Of a stretch of 64,000 nt of DNA, positions 32,346-42,427 are shown in pieces; position 1 is the stretch's first letter; the number at the start of each line of letters is the position of its first letter. The DNA is from Platanthera guangdongensis. Taxonomy: Eukaryota; Streptophyta; Magnoliopsida; Asparagales; Orchidaceae. The notes beneath the pieces are model-generated. The model ran no database searches. It worked only from the letters and a program-made list of their open reading frames with translations, and was not told the DNA's origin. The translations under genes were made by a program, and so were the position numbers. The stretch covers positions 181,354,375 through 181,418,374 of the forward strand of contig CM077150.1 in NCBI GenBank assembly GCA_039583875.1. The letters are read 5' to 3'.

Positions 32346-33994
32346 TGTTGGAACACCCTATTACTAATTTGGGTCAGGATCACTATCTCTTTAGAAAACC
32401 AGTTTTTGACCTCATTGTATAGATCCAAAGGTCAATTAGAATCGATTCTAATGGTTAGTAGTTAGGTTTGGAAGCTGCCCTCAAGACCAAGGTTTTTCAT
32501 TTTGGAGACTAAGTCATTTCGTCGAGCTCAGTACGACGAATCGTCGAACTCCAATCGACGATCGTTGAGCTCACTTCGACGGATCGTCGAACTCCATTCG
32601 ACGATCGCTGAGCTCAACTTCAACAAATTGTCGAACTCCATTCGACGATATTCGAGCTCAGTTCGACGATCTTGACTCCAGTATTGATTCTCTATCTCAG
32701 AGCTCAGATCGACGATAGTTGAGCTCAGATTGACGATCTCTGTTGTTGTATAAGTCCAAATTTCTGTTGCTGTATAAGTCCAAATCGCTGAGCTCAGTTC
32801 GACGATAGTGGAGCTCAGTTCGACGTTTTTCTGAAGAGTTCAACGACTTTCAAGATTCAAATTCAGAACAGTTAAGGAGTTATTCTCAGCAATTAATTCA
32901 GAAGATCTTGTAGCCGTTTTTCATTTATTCTGAAGCAAGTTTCAAGGATTTATCAAGGAATGTTTCTTTGTACTTTCCCCCAGAAGACAATTGCAATTAA
33001 GAAAGTCAATTAATGACAGACTAACGGCTATTCTGAACAGAGAATCATTTTCTACTCAGAACAAAAGGAATAAGAGACAAGATTTTCAAAATCTCTCATA
33101 ACAACAAGAAGAAGAAGACAGTGAACAAGAAAAAAGAGAACAAAATATTCTCTGCAACAACTATTCTCTGCAACAACATCTTTCTCAACAATCACTCAAG
33201 AGAAAAAGAAAGAGAACTGTAGACATTCTCTGTCTAAAAGAATTCACAAGAACACCATCAACAAAAGGAGATCAACAAATCTGAAATCTTCAGATCTCTT
33301 TTGAGTCAAGTGTTCAAGGCCATCATCATTCAAGACTCCAGACACCTCACATTTCAGCTGTTGCTGAAATCATCATTTGCTGGAGATCAATTTCTGAAGG
33401 CCTATCACCCTACAGCAAAGCTTCATTTCCTGAACATCTCAAGAACTCAGGGGGAGCTTTGACCACATCAATATCCACATATTCTTCTCAGCTGCTTTGA
33501 GAAAGAGAAGACTTTCATCACTCTCTCATCCCCACCTCTGTAAAGGGTTTTTCAAAGTCCCTTCAAAAGTTTGTGTGTGGTTTTTGAGCACCTTATCAAA
33601 AGCTCATTGGTGGCAAGATACCTGATCAAAAAATCTGGTTTGATTTTTGAGCACCTTATCAAAATCTCATTGGTGCCCAGGACACCTGATCAACTCATCC
33701 TGCAGTGGATTCCTACCTAGGGTGGGAGAAGAGTGGATGTACCCAAGTTTAGGGGAACCACTATAGCTGCTTGTGTCATCTGGTTGCTTATCTTTATTTT
33801 TGTTGCTGGCTGTGTTTGGTTTGTGACTAGATTATTTTGTGATTAGGTTGATTTGTGATTAGATAGTTTCTGTGATTTGATTTACTATTTGCTTCCCTGT
33901 TCACTCAGATTACAACAACTGTTGTAAAAAGTTTTTAAGCAACATACTCTATTCACCCCCTCTCTATAGTATATCAGTTCTAGCTGCACTTTCA
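32346..33994 (+). repeat. 3' LTR of SIRE-C
   Basis: 1649 bp, 22 bp longer than the 5' LTR, apparently because the tctgttg-tgtataagtccaaa segment near 32740-32785 is duplicated. The hairpin array is at 32518-32830. Followed by the CGCGC duplication. Confidence 0.95.
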
Positions 33995-35604
33995 CGCGCG
34001 CTCAGCCGTCATCGATTATCCTTCTCGTGGTCGGCAACAACCTCCTCTAGGGTCGGAGCCTTCTCTTGCTCTGGCCGACGAAAACTCAACCCCCTATAAC
34101 TTCCTCAAGGTCGGCTATCCTCCTCCTTCCCCTCTACTCCTTTTCAATCAGCAAAGGTAACAAGCCAGCTTCCCCCAAAGGCTGGAAACAACCACCACTC
34201 TCTCCTCCAAGGGCCGACAGCTTTGATTTCCACTCGTCCTCTTCCTTTTGGCTGGTGACTTCAAGAGAAACAACTAGGGATTCATCCCCTGTCCTCCCTG
34301 TGCTCAAAGTTGGTCTCCTCGGGTAAGGATTTCCTCTTTCCCCTGCTTTTTCAGATTTCCTACTATTTGTTTGGAAATTTTAGCTCCCCAAATTGCATAT
34401 ATAAATTGATTCAAGGTTTTTCCCTCTTGTAATCATCTAACCCCAGTGTGGTTTGATTTCCGGTGTCGGTCATCGGATCAATTGTTGGTATCTCTCCAAA
34501 GCTCTCTCTGATTTGGCGTTTCCGTCACCTAAGCGCCGCCAAATCCCCGATTCTTCGTGATATTTCCTCTCCCCTCACCTTTGAGGGAAGGTATTTAAAC
34601 CCGCTCTTGATTTAGTTTTGTAAAATAAACTGTTTGTGCTAGCGTATGGACTTCTATCTTGTCAAATGTCAAATATCGTTTGTGATTGTTCCAGAACAGG
34701 TTAAATTAGGTTGCACAATTTATTAATATCATAAGCAATCATTGAAAAGTACTGTTTAATTGATGTAATTCCTTGACTTGAGTTCCCTTTTGACCCGGGA
34801 ACAAATAAATGACCATAACAAGCACGAATTATTTGATAAAACTTACATCTGAACTTGAAAACTCTTGTGCATCAAATAAAACACCTACACATTTTATTGG
34901 TACAACTTATGACATTTCATGAATAAATATATGTTATATTTCGGGGTAGGCTAATAATTAAAGTTGTTTTTGCTTGACTATATTATTTGTCTATCTTACT
35001 AGCTTTGCCTCATAAAAAAATTGGTACACAAATATTTCTGTTTCCACTGCTCGTACTTTATTTTACTTGCTAATTATTTATTTCAATGTTCTGAAGTTTT
35101 TTCCTTCTTATTTTGGAATTTGTTTTAGCGTACGTGAATGCCTACTACCAGAGCCCAATCTGATCTGCATCATGTTCCTAGTTATTAGAGGTTTATCTTA
35201 TTTATTATTGCGTCAGGTTCAATGTATTTTATTTATTTTATAGTCAGATTTGCTTATTATGTAATAGTTATGATTAACATTTTTTATGTGATGAACAACT
35301 GCTATGTACTGAAATTTGATATTTATTTGCGTGTTCATTTCTTTGGTATATTTTTATTTAAAAATTGCATTAGCACTGTGTGTAATGAGCTTTATTAGAA
35401 TACATGTGTACCTAATTTTTTTCACTGATAAACTGAAACGTTTCTGCACTAAAACAATCTATTTTTCTCCAAAGTAATTATTTTAAATCTAATAACATTA
35501 AATTAGTTACCGCCTAACAAACATGAATTTTCTTTCGCCAAGGCCTGTGACATCACGACCTGCCTGAAGCGCACTCTGATCCTTGCTTTAGATGGGTCGT
35601 GACA
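33995..35604 (+). repeat. Gypsy-B 3' LTR, right piece
   Basis: Continues the LTR broken at 13592. The end GGGTCGTGACA at 35604 is the inverted partner of the TGTAACAACC start. It contains tatttaaac at 34592 (possible TATA box) and a long AT-rich R/U5-like part. No gene. Confidence 0.78.
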
Positions 35605-37194
35605 AATAGAAAGCTCGCCGCAAGAGAGGCTTTTGCCGCGGCGGGCAAAATCTGGTGTTGCCGTCTGGCGGACTTTTCTCGTTCGTTATTGTTCAAAGGC
35701 GCTTTTAGTTCCAAGCTTCCTTTCCTTTGCCATCCCACCCATCTCGCGGTAGTGGCCTCCTGATGACGGTCTACGAAGGTAATTTACGTAGCTTGCCGCG
35801 CCATGACGGCCTGCAGCATGGACATAATCTGACGCAGTTGGTCACACAATTCACCCATAGTGCGAAATGAGCAACGAGAGGAGCAACGAGTGACAGGGTG
35901 GTCGGATTGCACTGAGTCAGATAATTGGGAGTGGCCAAGAGAGTCATTATGGCGCCAAATGATAGCAAAAAACAAATATTCCCAACGTACTGTGCGAGGC
36001 AAATAGAGTGACGGGGCGAAAATAAGGAGCGCGAGCAGCTTGCTGCGAAAATCTCGTTGGAGGCTCTGGAATGGAGAGGGGGAATAAATAAAATCGTTGG
36101 GTGGGGGGGGGGGGGGTAAGGCTGTAATAATGTCCCTATGTTTTTTAATGGTTGTAATAAATTGTCGCAGTAATTGCCTCCCGTTGTTAATCCAGACCCC
36201 AGAATCCGAGCTGCCTTGCGCGAGCAGAAGCAGGAACGAGGGGAAAAGGTGTGGGGCTCGGAAAGGCCATGCTGTGCGGGGCTCGATGATGGCGCTTCTG
36301 TGCGGGGCTCGATGATGGCGCTGTTGTGCTGAAGGCCACGGTATGCAGAGATGATGCAGGTGAGGGAGGGTATTGTCAAGAGGAGGCATTGTTGTGTGGT
36401 GCGGGACGCTCGAAGAAGATGTTGGGGGATATCTATGACGGCGAGGAGCGTCTAGCTCAGGACAGTTCTATCAAGATCGAGGATTTACTGGAAGGATTCA
36501 GAGGTGGAGTCATCGCCCGCCGAAGGAAAACTGTAGCTGCGGGATAGGAAGATGCCGTGCAGCAGAATGAGGAAACGAAGGCGTCGACACTGGCAGGAAG
36601 CAGGGGCTGGTAGAAGTCGGTGTTGGCGTCGTAGAGTCGGAAGCAGCGTGGATGGAACCTTGGCTTACAAAAACTGTGAGGGCAATGGAAGAGTCGAGCA
36701 GTGGTGTCTCAAGGGGAGGAAAGAGTGGGCTCTGATACCAAATTGTTTTGGGCCTAACTCGGAGGTGGTCGGAGTTGGAGATGGCAAAGACGGAGATACT
36801 ACAAAGCCGTGACAGCGGCTGCCTAAGCGGGGCTTGCTCGTTGGAGGAGAGAGCTACCAAAATTTCACATTCAAGATGAGAACTAGAACTTTCTCATTGT
36901 TTAATTGATACAACACCCCAAATGCCTTTATATAGGCTTGCAACATATAAAAAGACAAAAGATAATAATAACACCTAATAACTAAGCCCGGTGCTCGAGG
37001 CCTCCCTACATAATTATAACATAAACTTACTAGAGATAATCATAACAAGATACGCGGGCGCGCAGCCCGTAACATCCACATGGGGGCTTTAAATAGGAAA
37101 TAAATAAACACAATAACACACATACACAATGTAGGACTAAACCCAAGTACACAAAAAACTCTAATAAACCGACATTGACCCGATAATTCCAACA
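35605..37194 (-). mobile_element. Copia-E: 5' LTR and leader of a truncated LTR element
   Basis: Read on the minus strand: an LTR (36744-37194, 451 bp, TGTTGGAATTATCGG...CCCAAAACA) with TATA-box CCTATATAAAGG at 36925-36936, a primer site TGGTATCAGAGCCC at 36727-36740, then 1.1 kb of leader/gag-like sequence ending at the Gypsy-B LTR. No conserved gag motif was recognised, so copia versus gypsy is unsure. Includes a G run near 36100. The open frames here are His/Pro-rich and probably not real proteins. Confidence 0.7.
36744..37194 (-). repeat. 5' LTR of Copia-E
   Basis: Bounded by TG...CA in element orientation, with PBS adjacent and TATA box inside. No second LTR in the window. It sits 135 bp from the SCD1 exon at 37327, so its promoter is a possible source of antisense or sense-chimeric transcripts in that intron. 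Confidence 0.72.
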
Positions 37195-37326
37195 ACTTAC
37201 ATGTAACAGATAAGAAGAACACTTACATCAAAGTTTAATGGATAAAAAATATTTAATAGACACAGTGGTTAAAATTCAGGTAATACGACGTGAATACATA
37301 GTTAGCCATATCAACAATTCAATCAC

Positions 37327-37391
37327 CTAGTATGTCCTTTAAGTGTCTCCCTAAGTTCAGAACCACGCAAAGTAGGATCCCAGATTTTAAC
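37327..37391 (-). CDS. SCD1: SCD1 exon (WD40 segment) beyond the giant intron
   Basis: 65 nt coding exon. Acceptor TTTTGCAG (AG at 37392-37393) and donor AG|GTGATT (GT at 37325-37326). It reads VKIWDPTLRGSELRETLKGHT, a WD40 blade that joins in phase 0 to ...STDCT at 60791 as in SCD1 proteins. SCD1 is a DENN plus WD40 protein needed for cytokinesis and clathrin-linked vesicle traffic with RabE GTPases (known from Arabidopsis). Both splice sites look usable. The next exon was not found to the left within the window. Confidence 0.9.
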
Positions 37392-38224
37392 CTGCAAAAT
37401 TGAATAATCTATCATGATTTCAGGTTTCAAAATCCATGTTATTCATAATTAAGTATCAAGATAACAAGCCATTCCGCTAATATCTATTCAGAAGGCCATA
37501 ACTTAATCTAGATACGTATCTTAGTGTAATTATTATGCAATTTAATGAAAAAAATCAATCAGGTAATGGAGAAGGAACTTGTTGGAATATTATTATATTC
37601 TTATGCCAATTACAGCACCCAAAACAGCATGTTGAACGTGGCCTTTAGTTTAGATAATCTTTCACTAAACTAAAACCAAGAATAAAGAGTATGATGCAAA
37701 TTAGAAAGCCTGTTATGAAGGTGAGGTAGAATTTTTAGAAAAAACTTCAGAAAACAGCCCTTGGGCACGTTTAGAGAATAAAGGAATTCTAAAACAGCAC
37801 AAGAACCTGAAGAAAAATTCTCTTTACGGTGAAAGGAAAACAATTCATTAACTCACTCTAAAACGTAATCACAAACCCAATCAAATTTTAACTGATTATT
37901 ATTGAAAAAAACTATTCTTATTTTAAATAAAAGGCAAGATAATGATTATTCTTAGTGAATTAGTATTTGATTATGCAAAAGGAGTGAAGATAACGTACGT
38001 ACACCAGAGGGTGATCATATCACATAGCAACTATATCAAAATATCAAGTTCTCCATTCTCGGGCATGCTCAATGTATAGAGTGTCGGTGAGTTTCTTGTC
38101 CCTTCTCCTGCGGTTGCGTTGCCTTCTACTGTGGTTTTTTTCTTGCAGTCTCTCAGACTTATGTGTGCGAGTTCAATTCTCACTGCAACGAGCTTCTTTT
38201 GGTTTGACAAAATCATGACATGTT

Positions 38225-38460
38225 ACGGAGGCCATCGTCGATCTTGCAATGACCAAATTGGATCATTCCAGTGATCTGCATCATCGACTACTCTTTTGAT
38301 CATTACAGCAGCATGCACCATTCGTTCCAGTGATCAATGTCAATAGTTCCAGAGACCTGCGTCGATTGTTCCAATGGTTTGCTTCATCGATACGGTGTAT
38401 TGATCCTTCAGTAATTTTTCCATCGTTCCAGTGGTCTGCTTCGTCCACAAATTGTTTCGA
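38225..38460. repeat. Degenerate TTCCAGTG-GTCTGC repeat
   Basis: Five or six irregularly spaced copies of gttccagtgatctgc-like words (near 38264, 38327, 38347, 38368 and 38425). No exact unit length. Could be an eroded minisatellite inside a retroelement linker. Confidence 0.45.
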
Positions 38461-38749
38461 TCATTCTGTCCTTGCCATTGACGCCTCTTCTGGTTTTGTC
38501 ATTTGATTTCCTTGGTTTTGTGTGTACGGTGTTTGCTATTGGGAATTCCTCATGAGTGTTCTTGTCTTCGACCGGCTCGTTCATCATGAGTGGAGATCTG
38601 AAAACAACAGTCACATTGACATGTGGTTTCAAGTGTGACCAATCTTATGCTTAACCAACTGACTTATGGGAAGGCAGGACGCTCAAAGGTGAAGAGAACT
38701 ACATGTTATTGAAAAATGCTAAAGGTTTGCGGAACGTAACGTCCATAGT

Positions 38750-39085
38750 GTTCATCTTTGCCAACGGGGCAATCGTCTCTAGATAGTCAATACTAAGGGT
38801 TTGGGTATAACCCCTTGTCACCAACCTAGCCTTGCATCATTCAACAATCCCTTGTGAGTTCTGTTTCACAGTGAACACCCATTTACAACCAACCGTCTTC
38901 TTTACATAGGGAAGGGGAACCAATTCCCATGTATGTTTTTTTCTCAAGAGCATCCATTTCCTCAACCATCGCCTCACGCCACATAAGAACCTCCAGAGCC
39001 TGCTGTCAAGATTCAGGTATGGAAGAAACATCAAGGGAAGAAACAAAGACCTTGTAGGTAGTAGAGAGAGAATCATACGATACAT
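38750..39085 (-). pseudogene. Copia-F RT N-terminus
   Basis: Reads WELVPLPYVKKTVGCKWVFTVK, then after a TGA GYTQTLSIDYLETIAPLAKMNT, the standard copia RT start. At about 38750 it switches to DVTFRK, a motif that belongs to the integrase-RT linker and occurs normally at about 39490. The catalytic MDVKNAF and YVDD boxes are missing. Confidence 0.8.
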
Positions 39086-40592
39086 AATGTGATAAAGGAT
39101 GACGAGTGCAAGACCGGATACCCTTCCTGAGGGAGATCGTTTGATCGGAAGGCCCTGAGTCTGGTTCCACTGATTGTCCTAGTAGCATAGTCGGATCTTG
39201 CATGCTCGTCCGCTTTGTACGCCGGGTATAAACCTGCAAGCTCTGAGGAGGAGGCCCAGGAGGAGGACGTATGTCCACTGGTAGAGGAGGCACGGGAGGA
39301 GAGGTCACTTCCACTGGTAGAGGAGGCACGGGAGGAGGACTCACTTCCACTAGTAGAGATAGAGGCTCTCCCTGAAATAAGGAATACGTTGGTGGGATGG
39401 GCAGAGGAACCGAGAGAAGAGAAATGGGAGTATGCGAGGAAGAGGCATCCGGGACAGGATAATATGCCTCAGATTCACGGAACGTAACGTCCATAGTGAC
39501 AAATACTTTCTTGGTAGGAGGGTGGAAACATTTATACCCCTTTTGCGTTGGAGAGTAGCCAATGAAGACACATTTTAGTGACCGAGGATCGAGTTTGGAA
39601 GGGCGGGGGTGGTGGATATAAACAAAACAAACACATCCAAACACACTAATGGGAAGCAGAGAAGGGGGCACCTGAAGAGTGTCAAGGGGTGTAACATTCC
39701 AAAGAACACGAGTGGGCATACGATTGATAAGGTATGCCGCAGTAAGAACGACATCACCACAGTAGAATTTCGGAAGATGCATATTGGACAAAAGACGAGC
39801 GACTTCCAGTAGATGACGATTCTTCCACTCAGCCACACCATTTTGTGCGGGAGAATACGCGCAGGTAGTCTGGTGGAGGATACCACGATCAGCAAGATAT
39901 TGCTCAAACTGCGAATCGATGTATTCACGACCATTATCACTATGAAGAATTTTAATTTCAAAGTGAAATTGAGTGAAGATCATGAAATGAAACCGTCGGA
40001 AAATCGAGAACACATCATTTTTGTTACGCATCAAATACAACCATGTAGTACGAGAGAAGCAATCAATAAAAGTAACAAATCACACACATCCAGAAATAGA
40101 AGATGTCGGGTAAGAATCCCAAATATCAGTATGAATAATAGCAAAAGGAATAGAACTTGACAATGAAACATGCGTAAACGAGATACGATGATACCAGAGC
40201 CAATCACAGACAAAAGAGTCAAAGACAACAGTAAATATAACAGGAAATAACAATTTCATAACAGAAAAAGAAGGGTGTCCCAGACGACAGTGCCGGGAGT
40301 ACCAAGGATGGGCAGTGCTGGAATGAAGAGCCAGAGGAGACGTAGCCTGGCCGGAGTTAAGCACATAGAGTCCATTTACAATGCTACCAGAGCCAATCAC
40401 CTTCCCCGTCGTCAGGTCCTGAAAAACACAAGAAGACGGAAGAAATGTCACAGAGCAGTGCATGGAGTTACTTAGATGAGTAATAAAAAGAAGATTGCGT
40501 AAAATTATGAACATAGAGGACAAAAGATAAGGTGAGGGAGGAGCAGGAGATGGAACCCTTGCTGACAATGGGGGAAAGGTAACCATCGGCAA
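39006..40592 (-). pseudogene. Copia-F integrase and linker
   Basis: The zinc finger includes RHCRLGHPSFSVMK. The core has IIHTDIWDS (first Asp, near 40130), LHSDNGREYID (second Asp) and GVAEWKNRHLLEVA (Glu kept, but the next Arg is Trp). The copia C-terminus reads LDPRSLKCVFIGYSPTQKGY and VTMDVTFRESEAYY. The linker contains a Pro-rich repeat PPVPPLPVEV, encoded by 33-36 bp tandem units at about 39255-39350. A frame break near 40050-40080 separates zinc finger and core. Confidence 0.88.
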
Positions 40593-40785
40593 TGCTCACC
40601 TTATCACGGCCAGAAAGAGGAGTATAAGATATAAAACCTGTAGAAGACCTAGTCATATGATTTGTGGCCCCAGAGTCAATAATCCACTGGGTAGACGGAT
40701 GAGAAGCAGTAGAGTGAGCACCTGGGAGACCCATATGAGCGTAGGAGGAAGAGGCAGAAGGCTCTGTAGAAAGGCCCTGGATCAT
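40468..40785 (-). pseudogene. Copia-F protease
   Basis: WIIDSGATNHMT at about 40660-40690 is an intact copia aspartic protease active site, followed by SIADGYLSPIVSKGS. A stop separates it from gag (40782-40790), and the frame changes at its end. Confidence 0.85.
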
Positions 40786-40788
40786 GCG

Positions 40789-41870
40789 TCAAAGAGCCAA
40801 CATTTCATCTGCTGTAAACTGAAGGTCACCAGGAGGGGCAGTGCCATCAGAACTGGAATAACCAGGAGGGACCGCGACAGAAGCAACAGGAAGATGAGCA
40901 GAACGTGGAGCAGCATTACGACCAGAGGAGTGCCCAGAACCACGACCTCCACGAGGCAGAGCAACCCCTCTGGGGTTAGGAAACCAATGAAGCCGGAAGC
41001 AGGTATCCCGAGTGGGACGGTTCTTGCCACAATAATCACATAGCAGATGATCCTTATCAGAGTCCTTCAACCTGTAGTCCCGAGATGGACGAGTACCAAG
41101 AAGAGAGGGGGCAGTAGCTACCAAAGCTGACCCCTCAGGCATCGGGTCTGGAAGAATAGTCAGGCGACGATCGTATTCCTGCTGCACAATACTGTATGCC
41201 TCAGGAAGGGATGGTATCTGCTGTCGGCGCAAAATCTGAACACTGGTCTGATCGAAGTCGCGACGCAGTCCATGAAGAAACTCAAATATACGCTTGCTGT
41301 CATCCCGTGCCCGAATCATTGCCGCATCAATAGGGCTCACAAACGTGAAAGGATCAAAGTTATCATATTGCTGATACAACTGCGTGAACTCCAAGTAGTA
41401 TGCAGACGGAGGACGGTCACCCTGCCGAATTAACGAGATCTTCCGACGCAACTGAAAAATCTGAGCAGCATTGTCGCGACGAGAGTAAGTAGACTCTGCG
41501 CGGCGCCAAATATCGACAGTGTTGTCGAGGAATAGGTAGTTCCGGGCAATGCACTCTTGCATCGAATTAGAAAGCCAAGACATGACCAGCGAGTTCTCTG
41601 ACTCCTACTGCGGACATTCAGACGAATTCATGTCGGGCTCCTTCATTTTGCCAGTGACATAGCCAAAGAGACGGCGATTTTTGAGCGCCAAAGTGATAGA
41701 GCGAGACCACGAGAGATAATTGGAATCGTCAAGACGTATGGTAGTGATTTAGGGTGTATTATGATCATTGGTGCCACGGAAGAGAACCGTCGGGGTGAAG
41801 GCACCAGAAGAGGGAGCAACCCCAGAAGAGGGAGTGGGAGATTCAGCATCTCCAGACATGATGGCTCGGG
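40789..41870 (-). pseudogene. Copia-F gag
   Basis: Begins around the ATG at about 41860 (MSGDAESPTPSSG), continues with TTIRLDDSNYLSWSRS and, after a TAG at about 41609, the 264-codon stretch starting MSWLSNSMQECIARNYLF. DPFTFVSPIDAAM and FLHGLRRDFDQTS follow. The zinc knuckle is CDYCGKNRPTRDTC, where the His of CX2CX4HX4C is Pro or shifted. Related to Copia-A gag. Confidence 0.85.
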
Positions 41871-42044
41871 AATAAAAATCCAGAGACAACACAGGATTAG
41901 AGCATCAAAAAACCGGAGGCAAAAACGAAGAGATCCACTCCATTAGAACACCAAAAGCAAAAAACGGCCCCAGATAAAAAAAAAGCTCTCACGGCTTAAG
42001 CATACCGGCGCCGGATGGTGGGCATGAGGGTTGGAGACCCGGCT

Positions 42045-42260
42045 ATCGAGCGCACGAAGGCGAGCGGGATCGAGCGCATGAAGGCGAGAGGGATCGAGCG
42101 CACGAAGTAGAGCGGGATCGAGCGCACGAAGTAGAGCGCGATCGAGCGGACTGGGCGAGGCGGAGAGCGGATGGCGAGCGGGATCGGATCGAGCGCACGA
42201 AGGAGAGCAGGATCGAGCGGGCTGGGCGAGGCGGAGAGCGGAAGGCGAGCGGGATCTGGC
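42045..42260. repeat. 24 bp minisatellite in Copia-F leader
   Basis: Four consecutive units of atcgagcgcacgaagtagagcggg type from 42045 to about 42140. A longer block (gcgga-ctgggcgaggcggagagcgga-ggcgagcgggatc) is duplicated to about 42260. Lies between PBS and gag. The open frames over it (RSIPLAFVRSI repeats) are probably not proteins. Confidence 0.85.
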
Positions 42261-42314
42261 GAACGCACGGCAGGTGGAGGCTAGGGCACGCGGAACACCG
42301 TGTCCTATGTACCA

Positions 42315-42427
42315 TGTTGAACCGGGTAAACATGTTGGATTAATTCTATTACAAGAAGCTCAGCTCTATATATAGAGGTGAATACAATCATAGGAACAAA
42401 GTTAAAAACATAAAAGATAATCTAACA
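42315..42427 (-). repeat. 5' LTR of Copia-F (113 bp)
   Basis: TGTTAGATTATC...GGTTCAACA in element orientation, with TATA-like TCTATATATAGA at 42365-42376 and the primer-like TGGTACATAGGAC directly after (42304-42314, decayed). Unusually short for a plant copia LTR. No second copy was found. Confidence 0.7.

Larger units (their letters stand above)
13593..33994 (+). mobile_element. SIRE-C: SIRE/Maximus-type copia with a third ORF, nested
   Basis: A complete LTR-to-LTR copia element on the plus strand. Its 5' LTR is 13593-15219, the PBS at 15222, gag, protease, integrase, RT and RNase H to about 20470, a third ORF before the 3' LTR, and the 3' LTR at 32346-33994. A perfect CGCGC duplication flanks it (13588-13592 and 33995-33999). 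It lies in the 3' LTR of Gypsy-B and is itself split by Copia-D at 23358-31503. The long gag with a coiled-coil after the zinc knuckle and the ORF between pol and the 3' LTR are hallmarks of the SIRE lineage. Without Copia-D it is about 12.2 kb. Confidence 0.95.
38408..42427 (-). mobile_element. Copia-F: Ty1/copia element lacking its 3' part
   Basis: Minus strand: a 113 bp 5' LTR (42315-42427), PBS, a repeat-rich leader, gag, protease, integrase, linker and RT start. After the RT start it is chimeric (about 38750), and the rest of RT, RNase H and the 3' LTR are absent. The end below 38640 is a different linker-like reading (38408-38632) and is assigned here only tentatively. Confidence 0.85.

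Noticed and set aside
35771..36389. Two overlapping minus-strand open frames of about 200 codons as host genes
   Set aside because: They are Pro/His/Ser-rich, overlap in different frames, contain no domain, and lie in the leader of the Copia-E fragment.
38150..38200. tRNA-derived SINE (gcgagttcaattctcac resembles a B box)
   Set aside because: No A box at the right distance, no tail and no target duplication.
38649..38653. TATGC as the left target duplication of Copia-F (right flank tatgc at 42428)
   Set aside because: No 3' LTR adjoins it, so a 5 bp match is likely chance.
42043..42333. Protein with RSIPLAFVRSI repeats
   Set aside because: Produced by the 24 bp minisatellite in a retroelement leader and open in several frames.
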